NCBI GenBank assembly: GCA_025359135.1
Contig: JANYHJ010000138.1
Location: 44,553 to 108,552, forward strand
DNA from: Gemmatimonadota bacterium
GTDB taxonomy: Bacteria > Gemmatimonadota > Gemmatimonadetes > Gemmatimonadales > Gemmatimonadaceae
DNA: 64,000 nt
Direction: 5' to 3'
The notes under the pieces: generated by a model
Databases searched by the model: none
The model's input: only the letters and a program-made list of their open reading frames with translations
What the model was told of the DNA's origin: nothing
Part shown: in pieces, positions 26,456-34,531 of the stretch
How positions within the stretch are numbered: the stretch's first letter is position 1
Layout: each line of letters starts with the position of its first letter
Position numbers and translations under genes: made by a program

Positions 26456-27025
26456 TCATCCGCGCGGGTGCTGCCGGGCCCATGCGCTGAACGCTGCCAT
26501 GAAGCGCGCAAGCAGGTCGCGCGTGGACGCGTCGGCGAGCGCACCCGTGGCCGGATCGAACCGGTCGGTCCCGCGGGGAATGATGACCTCGGGTTGCGCC
26601 ATCATCGGCGCGTTGAGGATCACGGCTACCTGTCGCAGGTGGTACTGCATGCGCATCGTGCCCGAGATGCCGATGCTGACGCCCATGACGGCAGCCGGCT
26701 TGTTCTTGAGCGGCGGCGTGGGCTGCGGGCGGGAGCCCCAGTCGATGGCATTCTTGAGGACGCCCGGAATCGAGTAGTTGTACTCGGGCGAGGCGTAGAG
26801 GATGGCGTCGGACTCGGAGAGCGCAGTGCGCAGGGCGGCCACGGGCTCGGGCCACGGCTCGACGTCGAGATCGGGGTTGTAGAGTGGCAGCTCGCCGAGG
26901 CGGTTCCAGACGGTGATGGCGAGGTCGGCGGGGGCCACCTCGATGGCGGCGCGCAGGAGCTGTCGGTTCATGGACGCCTTCCGGAGGGAACCGCAGAAGG
27001 CGAGGACGCGAATCGGTGTGGTCAC
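26456..27025 (-). CDS. NADPH-dependent FMN reductase (flavodoxin-like)
   Basis: A 189-residue flavoprotein. GSLRKASMNRQLL near the N-terminus forms the FMN phosphate loop, and SPEYNYSIPGVLKNAIDWGSRP is the flavin-ring-binding motif of the chromate-reductase/azoreductase subgroup. GTGT-like residues follow in VGVSIGISGTMRMQYHLRQV. It would reduce quinones, azo compounds or metal ions using NADPH. The GTG start is immediately before the first strand (VTTPIRVLAFCGSLR). It is transcribed away from sixA across an 87-bp gap and may be cotranscribed with the RDD-SpoIIM gene. Confidence 0.93.
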   Translation of the reverse strand: MTTPIRVLAFCGSLRKASMNRQLLRAAIEVAPADLAITVWNRLGELPLYNPDLDVEPWPEPVAALRTALSESDAILYASPEYNYSIPGVLKNAIDWGSRPQPTPPLKNKPAAVMGVSIGISGTMRMQYHLRQVAVILNAPMMAQPEVIIPRGTDRFDPATGALADASTRDLLARFMAAFSAWARQHPRG

Positions 27026-27112
27026 GGAATCGGATGGGGCGATGGAAGTGGCACAGTGGATAGGTAAACGCCGCTCGCGCGGAATGTGCTCCCGGCTTTA
27101 CCTTTGCGCGCC

Positions 27113-27631
27113 ATGCGCATCCTCCTGATCCGGCACGCGATTGCCGAAGAACGCGACGTCTGGGCCGCCACCGGGGCCAGTGACGAGCAGCGACCGCTGA
27201 CCTCCGACGGCGCCAAGAAGATGAAGAAGGCGACGAAGGGACTGATGGAGCTGGTGCCGACGCTCACCGCGATCGCGTCGAGCCCCCTCATCCGGGCCTG
27301 GCAGACGGCGAGTATCGTGGCCGACCAGTACTACGGCCGCAGCCCGGAGATCCTCCCCGCACTCGCGCCGAGCGGACACCGCGAGGACGTGCTGACGTGG
27401 ATCAACCAGTTCGAGGGGGGCACGGTGGCCGTCGTCGGGCACGAGCCCGACCTGGGCGAGCTCTGCGGCTGGCTGATCGCCCGGCGCCCGGAGTCGAACA
27501 TCGAGTTCAAGAAGGGTGGCGTGGCGATGCTCGAGTTCGGGACAGAGCGCGTGGCGGGGACGGCGATGCTCAAGTGGTTGATGACGAACAGCCAGCTCAA
27601 GGCGTTCCGGCCGATCGAGCCGACGGCCTGA
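27113..27631 (+). CDS. Phosphohistidine phosphatase SixA-like protein
   Basis: A 172-residue histidine-phosphatase-superfamily protein. The catalytic RHA motif is at residues 7-9 (MRILLIRHAIAEE), the second arginine is in ASSPLIRAWQTA, and the second histidine is in VVGHEPDLGELC. Size and lack of additional domains match SixA, which dephosphorylates His-containing phosphotransfer or PTS proteins. I start at the ATG at 27113, which puts the first strand at the N-terminus. The C-terminal segment is slightly longer than E. coli SixA. The physiological partner is unknown. Confidence 0.92.
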   Translation: MRILLIRHAIAEERDVWAATGASDEQRPLTSDGAKKMKKATKGLMELVPTLTAIASSPLIRAWQTASIVADQYYGRSPEILPALAPSGHREDVLTWINQFEGGTVAVVGHEPDLGELCGWLIARRPESNIEFKKGGVAMLEFGTERVAGTAMLKWLMTNSQLKAFRPIEPTA

Positions 27632-27782
27632 TCAGTCGCGCGTTCGAGAGCGCGGCCCGTGCCGGCAATGCGCAGCGTGGGATGACGCAGGGCACGGCGT
27701 CGCGGCGGGACGCGCGCTATCGTGCGAGCACATCCGGATGCAACCGCATCCAAGGCACTCCCACGACTGATCGAGGTTGACC

Positions 27783-27944
27783 ATGGCCACATCGAAGAAG
27801 TCGGCGAAACCGGCGCCGAAGGCGGTGAAGTCCCTCCCCAAGACGTCCGTGAAGAACGCCGGATCAGTGAAGGGTGGCCGGATGGGAGGGGACGACGATC
27901 TCGACGATCTCGAGGTGGAGCGCCTGCGCGCCAAGGTGAAGTAG
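27783..27944 (+). CDS. Small basic protein, 53 residues
   Basis: Open frame with a reasonable ribosome-binding sequence (gaggttgacc just before ATG) between sixA and a strong terminator. The first 33 residues are Lys/Ala/Pro/Ser-rich (KKSAKPAPKAVKSLPK), followed by VKGGRMGG, an acidic run DDDLDDLEVE and a basic end RLRAKVK. The charge pattern, codon use typical of the window and the following terminator argue that it is expressed. The basic tail could bind nucleic acid. I do not recognise a family. Confidence 0.55.
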   Translation: MATSKKSAKPAPKAVKSLPKTSVKNAGSVKGGRMGGDDDLDDLEVERLRAKVK

Positions 27945-27955
27945 CGCGTGACGAA

Positions 27956-27986
27956 AGCGGGCGGACCCACCGTGGGTCCGCCCGCT
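27956..27986. terminator. Bidirectional terminator
   Basis: Perfect 14-bp stem (agcgggcggaccca / tgggtccgcccgct) with a 3-nt CCG loop. It has TTGTT on the plus side and a purine flank reading TTTCGT on the minus side. It separates the small basic protein from the convergent exported protein gene. Confidence 0.88.
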
Positions 27987-28014
27987 TGTTCATGCTGGAC
28001 TCGAAGAGTCTCGC

Positions 28015-29133
28015 CTAGTTCCCGAGCTCCTGGCACGTCCGCATCATCTCGTCCTGCACCTTCTTCGGGTTCGCGATGAGCTTGAAGAAGTCGTCGAAGT
28101 ATTCCTTCGTCTGCTTCACGTTCTTCGGATCGAGATCGACCTGCTTGTCGTAGAGCGCGTAGATGGCGTCCTTCCGCTTCGTGAATTCCGCGGCGACTTC
28201 CATCACCTCGGCATCGCTGCGGATGCACGGGCCGCGGTAGAGCCGCTCGCGCACCGACCGGATCGGCAGCTGCGGGTCCGGCGTCGCATAGCGCGGGTTG
28301 ATCACCCCCGACCAGTCGAAGTCGTAGGCCATCGGGAACACCGTGAAACCGTCGGTCGACCGGATCAACTTCATGTTGTGTAGTGCGCCCAGGCTCCAGT
28401 CGGTGTTGGCGATCAGGTACTCGAAGAAGCCGATCAGGCGCATGTGCTTGGCCTCGACATCATCGAACACGGCGCGCTTGGCTGTGAAGGGCTTGCCGCC
28501 CGTGCGGCGCGCCACGTCGTCCGATTCCTCGACGAGGAAGGCCCATGTGACGACCGGCTTCTCCTTCTTGAGCGAGTCGGCGTACGTCACCTTCACCAGC
28601 CGCGTTCGCATGCTGTACGGCGTCAGCATGTTGTAGATGCGGTAGATCGGCTCTTCCTGCAGGATATACTGCTCGTACTCCTTGTCGTCGGTCTGGCAGC
28701 GCGTGACGAGCTTGAGCTCCTTCTGGTGCTCGAAGATCGAGCCCTTGACCTCGGCCTTGCTGAAGAAGAGGCGGATCGGCGGGAAGTTGCAGTTGCGCCC
28801 CGAGAGCCGGAAGTTGCCGCGTGTGCCCACCGCCACCAGCATCGTGTCCTTGCCCTGCGCGCCGGCGTCGTAGATGAGCGTCGCGGGAATCGGCGCGCTC
28901 TGCCGTTCGCGCATGCGGACCAGCTTCTTCAAGTCCACGGTGATCGTCATCGTCACCGGCTCCTGCGAGCGGAAGAGCTTGCGGGGCGTGGTGTCGACCT
29001 TGGCCTCGGACGTGGGCTTGGCGCCGGCGTCCTGCGCGGACACCGCGCCGGCGGGAAGCGCGAAGACTGCCGTGGCGGTGCTGGCAACAAGTACCCGGCG
29101 GACTCGGGCGCGAAGGTCGGACGACGAACGCAT
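28015..29133 (-). CDS. Exported protein, distantly CotH-kinase-like
   Basis: A 372-residue protein with a signal peptide (about 1-34, ending VSAQ). The mature part begins with strands (PVTMTITVDLKKLVRMRE), then GTRGNFRLSGRNCNFPPIRLFF and LKLVTRC, then TWAFLVEESDDVARRTGG, an IANTDWSLGALHNMKLI segment, and FPMAYDFDWSGVINPRYA. The RGN...PP-R segment, the H-N pair and the final DFDxSG resemble, at a distance, the CotH atypical kinase layout. That resemblance and the neighbouring DUF4956 gene, which often accompanies CotH genes, are my reasons. It could equally be a family without kinase activity. The gene is 35 bp downstream of DUF4956. Confidence 0.6.
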   Translation of the reverse strand: MRSSSDLRARVRRVLVASTATAVFALPAGAVSAQDAGAKPTSEAKVDTTPRKLFRSQEPVTMTITVDLKKLVRMRERQSAPIPATLIYDAGAQGKDTMLVAVGTRGNFRLSGRNCNFPPIRLFFSKAEVKGSIFEHQKELKLVTRCQTDDKEYEQYILQEEPIYRIYNMLTPYSMRTRLVKVTYADSLKKEKPVVTWAFLVEESDDVARRTGGKPFTAKRAVFDDVEAKHMRLIGFFEYLIANTDWSLGALHNMKLIRSTDGFTVFPMAYDFDWSGVINPRYATPDPQLPIRSVRERLYRGPCIRSDAEVMEVAAEFTKRKDAIYALYDKQVDLDPKNVKQTKEYFDDFFKLIANPKKVQDEMMRTCQELGN

Positions 29134-29168
29134 GAGCAGGAATCCTGTCGAAAGGGTGACCGTAATCT

Positions 29169-30269
29169 TCACTTGAGTTCGACTTTCTGCACGTGGGGCG
29201 CGCCCTTGGTACGCAGGTCGAAGAGAATCTGCTGCTTGAGCACGTTGCCTAGCAGCGTCCCGGGATACTCCAGCCAGCGCGCGCCCGTGTCGTCGGTGAC
29301 GCTGCCACCGTACCGCCACTGCAGCAGGTAGTCGTCGAGCAACGGTTCGATGGCGGCACGCGCCGTCTCCGGCGTCGTGGCGATCTGGAGCCGCAGCAGG
29401 TTCGCTCCACCGGACTGCTCGACGTCCTCGCTGTCCGTCTGCATCCGCTTCTTGCGGCGCAGCGCGCGATCGGAGAGCGCCTCGAGCTGCTCGGGGGCCA
29501 GACCCTTGAGCACCTCGTCGTCCAGCCGCGCGATGAACATGCCCGTGCGGTTGGCCGTGGCGAGCGCGCGCTGCAGCTGTCGCTGCGCCCGCTGCCCCTC
29601 GAGTGCCGGCGCGCGGCCGAAGTCGGTGTACCAGAGCACCAGCACCACCGCGTTGAACAGCACCGACATCACGATCGCGATCGAGATCTCGACGCCACTC
29701 GCGATGCCGATGCCCATCGTCAGGAACACGTACACGGCATCCTTGCTGTCGTCGAGCGTGGTGCGGAACTTGACCGCGGCCACGATGGCGCCGAGCGAAA
29801 AGGCGAGTGCCACCGAATGTTTGACCATAATCACGATGCCGGCCACCACCACCGGCAGGATGAGGAGCGACTGCACCATCGTCTGCTGGTACCCCTTCTT
29901 CTTGCGGGTGAGCGTGTACACCCACGCCACCGGCAGCGTCAGCAACCCCGCCGTCAGGATGGCGAGCGTGGTGCTTGTCATGACGGCCACCAGCGGTTGC
30001 GCACCGCCCTTGGCCACTTCGTTGGCGAAGATCTCCTTGGCGGCGCTCTTGCTCAGCGCGTCGACCACGCCGCGCCCGCCCAGCAGCTCGGCCAACGGCC
30101 CCGTCACCGCGCCGTTATCGTCCTTGGGCAACCGCTCCCAGATCAAGATGCCGACGCCAAGGAGCACGGCGTAGTAGAGCGTGACGCGGAGCAGGATGTC
30201 GTCCCAGACACGCTTCCACAGCGGCAGCGGCGACGTCGAGCGGACGGGTGGCGGGGCGATGGCGGTCAC
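29169..30269 (-). CDS. DUF4956-domain membrane protein
   Basis: A 366-residue protein with an N-terminal TM helix (about 25-45), then a group of four to five TM helices (about 95-215) containing the conserved segment GAIVAAVKFRTTLDDSKDAVYVFLTMGIGIASG, which I recognise as DUF4956. The C-terminal ~130 residues are soluble and helical/beta mixed. The GTG start overlaps the amidohydrolase stop. DUF4956 proteins are commonly encoded beside VTC-type polyphosphate polymerases and CotH-like proteins. No VTC gene is visible here. Function is unknown. Confidence 0.82.
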   Translation of the reverse strand: MTAIAPPPVRSTSPLPLWKRVWDDILLRVTLYYAVLLGVGILIWERLPKDDNGAVTGPLAELLGGRGVVDALSKSAAKEIFANEVAKGGAQPLVAVMTSTTLAILTAGLLTLPVAWVYTLTRKKKGYQQTMVQSLLILPVVVAGIVIMVKHSVALAFSLGAIVAAVKFRTTLDDSKDAVYVFLTMGIGIASGVEISIAIVMSVLFNAVVLVLWYTDFGRAPALEGQRAQRQLQRALATANRTGMFIARLDDEVLKGLAPEQLEALSDRALRRKKRMQTDSEDVEQSGGANLLRLQIATTPETARAAIEPLLDDYLLQWRYGGSVTDDTGARWLEYPGTLLGNVLKQQILFDLRTKGAPHVQKVELK

Positions 30270-31525
30270 TTGCCGAAGGGAAGACGGTTGAGCGCGACGC
30301 GGCCGTTGCTCACGACCACGGTCACGTCCTGGATCTGGCGAATGTCGTCGAGCGGGTTCCCTTCGACGACGATCAGGTCGGCCTCGAAGCCACTGGCAAT
30401 GCGCCCTGTTTTCGCGCTGAGTCCAAGGCACTCGGCCGCGAGCGAGGTCGCCGCCTTGATCGCCTCGAGGGGGGTGAAGCCGAGTTCGGTGAAGCTGATG
30501 ATCTCGTGGCTCACGCGCGAGACGCTCTGCGGGCCGTACTGCGTGTCGACGCCGGTCACGATGCGCACGCCAAGTTCGCGGGCGCGGCGCACCATCTTCT
30601 GCGCGACCGGAATCATGTGGAGCGCGCGCACGTGGAGCACTGGATCGTCGTAGTCGCCGCCGGCATCGCGCAGGTCGATGAGCGTGGTGTACGTCGGCAC
30701 GAGGAAGGCGCCGGTCTGCGCCATGAGCCTGAGGGTCGAATCGCTCAGGTAGGTGCCGTGCTCGATCGACTTGACACCGGCCTTGACCGCAGCGTACGCG
30801 CCCTCGTCGCCATGTGCGTGCGCGAGCACGGGCAAGCCGCGCTTGGCCGCCGCCTCGACCACCGCGCGCAGCTGCGCCTCGGTGTACGACTGCTTGCGCG
30901 GATCGGTGTTGGGCAGTCCGGCGCGTTCGGTGCCGCGCGTCTTGATGACGTCCACGCCGTGATCGGCGTTCACCTCGACCGCGAGCGCGAGCTCGGCTGG
31001 TGTGTTGACGCCGCTGGCGAGAGCCGCGAGGCGCGGGTCGGCCAGCACGGATTCGCCCAGGTCGGGCGAGATGAAGACGCCGGCGGCCAGCACGTCGGGC
31101 CCCGCGATCTTGCCGGTCTTCACCATCTCGCGCAGGGCGACGTCCTGAAAGTTGGACGTCGACGCGGACCGCACCGTGGTGACACCGCTTTCGAGCGCGC
31201 GCTTGGCGGCGCCGAGCGTACTGATGTGCGTGTGCGCGTCGATGAGGCCGGGCAGGATCCAGCGGCCGTGCAGGTCGATGACGGTGGCGTCGGCCGGGCG
31301 CGCGACGTTGGCGCCGACGGCGGCAATGCGACCACCGGCGAGCACGACGATCACGTCGCGAAGCGGCTGCGCGCTCACGCCATCGATGACGTTGGCGTGG
31401 AGGAATACCACGGGTCGCACCGGCTCCTGTGCGCGGAGGGTCGCACCCGGGAGGGCGGCGGCGAGCAGGGCGGCGAGCAGGGCGGCGAGCAGGGCGGCCA
31501 AGCGACGGGTGGCAAACGCGAACAT
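30266..31525 (-). CDS. Exported imidazolonepropionase-like amidohydrolase
   Basis: A 419-residue metal-dependent hydrolase with an unusual signal peptide made of an (A-A-L-L)n repeat (residues ~9-25) encoded by a 12-bp tandem repeat. The catalytic barrel shows the first metal pair in LIDAHTHIS, then the KTRG lysine region, HAHGDEGA, SIEHGTYL and the final Asp in VTGVDTQYG. The C-terminal small beta domain closes the fold with FEADLIVVEGNPLDDIRQI. Such exported amidohydrolases usually act on N-acyl peptides or dipeptides. The start at 31525 is the ATG directly before the signal peptide. It leads an operon with DUF4956 and the CotH-like gene. Confidence 0.9.
   Translation of the reverse strand: MFAFATRRLAALLAALLAALLAAALPGATLRAQEPVRPVVFLHANVIDGVSAQPLRDVIVVLAGGRIAAVGANVARPADATVIDLHGRWILPGLIDAHTHISTLGAAKRALESGVTTVRSASTSNFQDVALREMVKTGKIAGPDVLAAGVFISPDLGESVLADPRLAALASGVNTPAELALAVEVNADHGVDVIKTRGTERAGLPNTDPRKQSYTEAQLRAVVEAAAKRGLPVLAHAHGDEGAYAAVKAGVKSIEHGTYLSDSTLRLMAQTGAFLVPTYTTLIDLRDAGGDYDDPVLHVRALHMIPVAQKMVRRARELGVRIVTGVDTQYGPQSVSRVSHEIISFTELGFTPLEAIKAATSLAAECLGLSAKTGRIASGFEADLIVVEGNPLDDIRQIQDVTVVVSNGRVALNRLPFGK
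31461..31496. repeat. 12-bp tandem repeat in a signal-peptide coding region
   Basis: Three perfect copies of gcgagcagggcg, with a partial unit next to them, inside the amidohydrolase gene. Each unit encodes four residues of the hydrophobic signal core, so copy-number changes keep the reading frame but alter helix length. Confidence 0.85.
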
Positions 31526-31655
31526 CGGTGTGCGGTCCGGAAAAGGGCGGCAGGTCGGCCAAGGAATGACCCGAGCTTCATCATAGTGGGGCCGGTGCGG
31601 ATGGTCGGCCAGCACCGAGGCTCGAAGCCCTTGGCAGGTCAGGCAATGCGGACCA

Positions 31656-31677
31656 TATTGAGTACGCATTCCCAATA
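31656..31677. promoter_or_regulatory. Possible operator before the cation exporter/Fur operon
   Basis: Inverted repeat TATTG-N12-CAATA within a locally AT-rich stretch, 7 bp before the chosen start of the exporter gene. Its position fits a promoter-blocking site for the Fur-family protein encoded by the second gene, but it is not a recognised Fur or Zur consensus. Confidence 0.25.
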
Positions 31678-31684
31678 CGCTGAC

Positions 31685-32422
31685 ATGCCGCCGATCCGCT
31701 CCAGCCCCTTCAAGGTTCCCGAACCGCCCATCACCGCCTCAGGCGCGCGGATGGCGTCGCGGTCGACGTTGATCGCGCTCGGGCATCGGCTGAACCTGAT
31801 CGGGCTCGCTTGGACCTGCTTCGAGGCGTTGGTGGCGATCATTGCCGGCACGCTGAGCGGCAGCGTGTCGCTCTTGAGCTTCGGCATCGACGCAGGGATC
31901 GAGCTCGCGGCCGGACTCGTGGCGGTGTGGCGGCTCAACGGCGATGCGCGCTCGCACCGTGAACACATCGAGCACCGCGCGCTCAAGCTGATTGGCTGGT
32001 CGCTGCTCCTGCTCGCGGCCTATGTGGCCATGGAAGCGGCGCACGCGCTCATCACGCACGAGGTACCGAAGCCGAACATCTTCGGCATGGGGATCGCCGT
32101 GCTGTCGGTCTGCTTCATGCCGTGGCTGTCGAAGCAGAAGCGGCTCGTGGCCAAGGCGCTCCGGAGCAAGGCGCTGCAGGCGCACGCAGCGCAGGCCGCA
32201 CTCTGCGGTTGGCTGGCGGGTTTCCTGCTCGTGGGCCAAGCCCTCGACCTGGCGTTGGGCTGGTGGTGGGCGGACGCCGTGGCCGCGCTAGCGATGACGC
32301 CGATCATCGTGCGCGAGGGACTCGAGGCGGTGCGCGGACACGCGCCATGCGGGTGCGAGCCCGACATCGAGGAGGTACACGCGCGTCGCGCCCCGATGCT
32401 CCTCACCACGGAGCGCGCGTGA
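31685..32422 (+). CDS. Cation-efflux-like (CDF-type) transporter
   Basis: A 245-residue inner-membrane protein with about six TM helices. The TM1-TM2 region (AGTLSGSVSLLSFGIDAGIELAAGLVAVWR) resembles the SxSLLxDxxxD-type core of cation diffusion facilitators, with acidic residues in GIDAGIE. TM5 carries DLALGWWWADAVAALAM, with two acidic residues where the metal site would be. The long C-terminal cytoplasmic metal-binding domain of typical CDF proteins is absent; only a short Cys-containing tail (HAPCGCEP) remains. The overlap with a Fur-family regulator suggests export of zinc, iron or manganese. I chose the ATG at 31685; upstream and downstream ATGs are possible. Confidence 0.78.
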   Translation: MPPIRSSPFKVPEPPITASGARMASRSTLIALGHRLNLIGLAWTCFEALVAIIAGTLSGSVSLLSFGIDAGIELAAGLVAVWRLNGDARSHREHIEHRALKLIGWSLLLLAAYVAMEAAHALITHEVPKPNIFGMGIAVLSVCFMPWLSKQKRLVAKALRSKALQAHAAQAALCGWLAGFLLVGQALDLALGWWWADAVAALAMTPIIVREGLEAVRGHAPCGCEPDIEEVHARRAPMLLTTERA

Positions 32423-32814
32423 TCGTGCGCCAGCGTCACACCCGACAGCGCGCCGCCATCATGAGCGCGCTCGAGGCGGCCAACCATCCGTGCACGCCGG
32501 AGGAGCTGCTCGAGGCGGCGCAGGTGCGCGTGGCGAGCATCGGCATGGCGACGGTCTATCGCGCCATTCGCGACCTCTCTGATGAAGGAAGGTTGAGTGC
32601 GGTTGCGCTGCCTGGCGCGGCGCCGCGTTACGAACTCGCGGGTCGAGGACACCACCATCACTTCGAGTGCGCCGGCTGTCGCAAGGTGTTCCATGTGGAC
32701 GGCTGCCCGGGCGACCTCGCGCGCCTCGCGCCCGCGGGGTTCACGCTCGAGGGGCACGAGATCGTGCTCTACGGCAAGTGCCCGGGGTGCGCCGCCAGCT
32801 CGAAGAGCGCGTAG
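32419..32814 (+). CDS. Fur-family metal-responsive repressor
   Basis: A 131-residue regulator. A winged-helix N-terminal half (RHTRQRAAIMSALEAANHPCTPEELLEAA...VATVYRAIRDLSDEG) is followed by the metal-sensing part: GHHHHFECAGCRKVFHV, with the His cluster and first CxxC, and CPGCAA with the second CxxC. Both structural zinc pairs are present. The GTG start overlaps the exporter stop. Co-translation with a cation exporter suggests a zinc- or iron-responsive role (Zur-like or Fur-like), which the sequence cannot separate. Confidence 0.9.
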   Translation: MIVRQRHTRQRAAIMSALEAANHPCTPEELLEAAQVRVASIGMATVYRAIRDLSDEGRLSAVALPGAAPRYELAGRGHHHHFECAGCRKVFHVDGCPGDLARLAPAGFTLEGHEIVLYGKCPGCAASSKSA

Positions 32815-32923
32815 CAGCAACCGGGAGCGGCTCGCGCACGACGGCCAGGCCAGCGGCGCAGGCCCACCGCTTCGTTTATCGCTACGGGAGTTTGAGGAAG
32901 AGCTGGTCGTGGATGTGGCGTGC

Positions 32924-34531
32924 TCAGCGTCCGAAGCGGACGTCGAACCAGGACTTGGCCGACCGCGCCAGCGGGGCATTGAGCTCGTGTCCACCATCGT
33001 GCCACTCGAGGGTCACGTCGGCGCCCGACTGTCGCAGCATCGCGGCGAGCCGCTCCACCTGCGTCTCAGGCGCAATCTGGTCGCGTCTGCCCGCGCCGAT
33101 GAACACGAAGGTGCCGCGCAGGTCGGGCAGGATGGCGGGTTCGAAGGGGACCATCGGCGCGAAGAGCATTGCGCCGCGCAGCGTGCCGGGCCGCTGCAGC
33201 AGGACGCTCGCGGCAATGTTGGCGCCATTCGAGAAGCCCGCCGCCACGACCCTGCCCGCGTCGAAGCCGTATGAGCGCGCGGCATCACCGACAAAGCCGG
33301 CGAGGTCGTCAGTGCGCGTGACCAGGTCCTCGTGATCGAAGACCCCTTCCGCGAGCCGGCGGAAGAACCTCGGCATGCCGTGCTCGAGCACGGGGCCGCG
33401 TGGCGAGAGCACTCCCCACTGCGGCGCGAGCATCGGACCGAGCGGCAGCAGGTCGTTCTCGTCGCCGCCGGTGCCATGCAGCACGAGCAACGTGCCGGCG
33501 CTTGGCACTTCGGCCGGCACGTAGCGATGTACGTAACTCGACGGCCCGGCCGGCACGGTGGCCGACGAGGCCGGCGTGAGCAACTCGTCCGTCTCGTCGA
33601 GTGGCGCGAGCGAGCGCTTGATGGCGGGACGCGCCGGCTCGAGCCACGGCGGCAACGCGAGGGCGCGACCCAGCAGCTCGGCCGGTTCGTCGAGGAGAAA
33701 GCCCGGGCCGTCGGTAGCGAGCTCGAGCAGCACGCCGCCGGGCTCGCGGAAGTACATCGACTTGAAGTACCGACGGTCGAGTTGCCCGGTGATCGACATT
33801 CCGGTATCGGCAATCCGTTTGCGCAGCGCGTCCTGCACCGTGCCGTCGGCCACGCGCCAGGCGACGTGGTGCACGGTGCCCACCCCCTCCACGCCGCGCA
33901 CGAAACCGCCCACGGTGCGCACGTCGAGGTACGTGCCCGCACGCGGTGTGTTGCAGGTGAAGCGATGATGGTTCCCCTCCTGCGACACCGAGAGGAAACC
34001 CAGCGTGTCGGTGAGGAGCGAGTTCGTGTCGCGTGCGGATTCGATCCAGAGCGTCACCGCGTGCAGTCCACGAATCGCCATGTCATTCGGCACGCCGCCA
34101 CTCTTCCACGCGGGCCGCTCGGGCGCTTCGGGAGTGCTCACGAGTTCGAGCAGCATGCCATCCGGATCGCGGAACTCGAGCACACGCTCACCGTGACGCG
34201 TGGCCGGCAGCCCGTGCGTCACGCCGTGGGTGAGGAATCTCTCGATCCACCAGCCCATCGACTCGGGCGGCACCGAGAGCGCGATCAGCGCGCACTGTCC
34301 CGCGCCGACGCGGCCATGTGGCGCGCCCATCCACGGAAAGAAGGTGATGACGGTGCCGGGCGCACCGGACTCCGTGCCGAAGTACAGGTGCCACGTGCCG
34401 GGATCGTCGAAGTTGACGGTGCGCTTGACCAGCCGCAGCCCGAGCACCTGTTCGTAGAACTCGCGCGTGCGCCGCGGGTGGCCGCAGATCGCGGTCACGT
34501 GATGCAGACCGAGCAGCGCGACGTCGCTCAT
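32924..34531 (-). CDS. Fusion of ring-cleaving dioxygenase (MhqO-like) and carboxylesterase (MhqD-like)
   Basis: A 535-residue two-part enzyme. Residues 1-~320 are a double glyoxalase-fold dioxygenase with LLGLHHVTAICG at the start, GTVHHVAWRVAD in the second half and the Glu of GGVLLELATD, matching the 2-His-1-Glu iron site. Residues ~335-535 are an alpha/beta hydrolase with LVLHGTGGDENDLLPL, the nucleophile in GFSNGANIAA and the final His in WHDGGHEL. In Bacillus subtilis the same two activities are separate genes, mhqO and mhqD, that confer resistance to hydroquinones and related electrophiles. Here they are one polypeptide. It overlaps the GH57 gene by ATGA and is the last gene of the glycogen operon, an unexpected partner. 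Confidence 0.9.
   Translation of the reverse strand: MSDVALLGLHHVTAICGHPRRTREFYEQVLGLRLVKRTVNFDDPGTWHLYFGTESGAPGTVITFFPWMGAPHGRVGAGQCALIALSVPPESMGWWIERFLTHGVTHGLPATRHGERVLEFRDPDGMLLELVSTPEAPERPAWKSGGVPNDMAIRGLHAVTLWIESARDTNSLLTDTLGFLSVSQEGNHHRFTCNTPRAGTYLDVRTVGGFVRGVEGVGTVHHVAWRVADGTVQDALRKRIADTGMSITGQLDRRYFKSMYFREPGGVLLELATDGPGFLLDEPAELLGRALALPPWLEPARPAIKRSLAPLDETDELLTPASSATVPAGPSSYVHRYVPAEVPSAGTLLVLHGTGGDENDLLPLGPMLAPQWGVLSPRGPVLEHGMPRFFRRLAEGVFDHEDLVTRTDDLAGFVGDAARSYGFDAGRVVAAGFSNGANIAASVLLQRPGTLRGAMLFAPMVPFEPAILPDLRGTFVFIGAGRRDQIAPETQVERLAAMLRQSGADVTLEWHDGGHELNAPLARSAKSWFDVRFGR

Noticed and set aside
24901..26490. Long plus-strand open frame (about 529 codons) opposite the RDD-SpoIIM gene
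   Set aside because: Its translation is Arg/Ala/Gly-rich low-complexity with no family motifs, while the minus strand encodes a clear two-domain membrane protein. High GC content makes long antisense open frames common here.
27062..27103. Inverted repeat aggtaaa / tttacct with a 28-bp spacer between FMN reductase and sixA
   Set aside because: Arms are short and the spacer is too long for a typical operator; it may just reflect two similar promoter elements.
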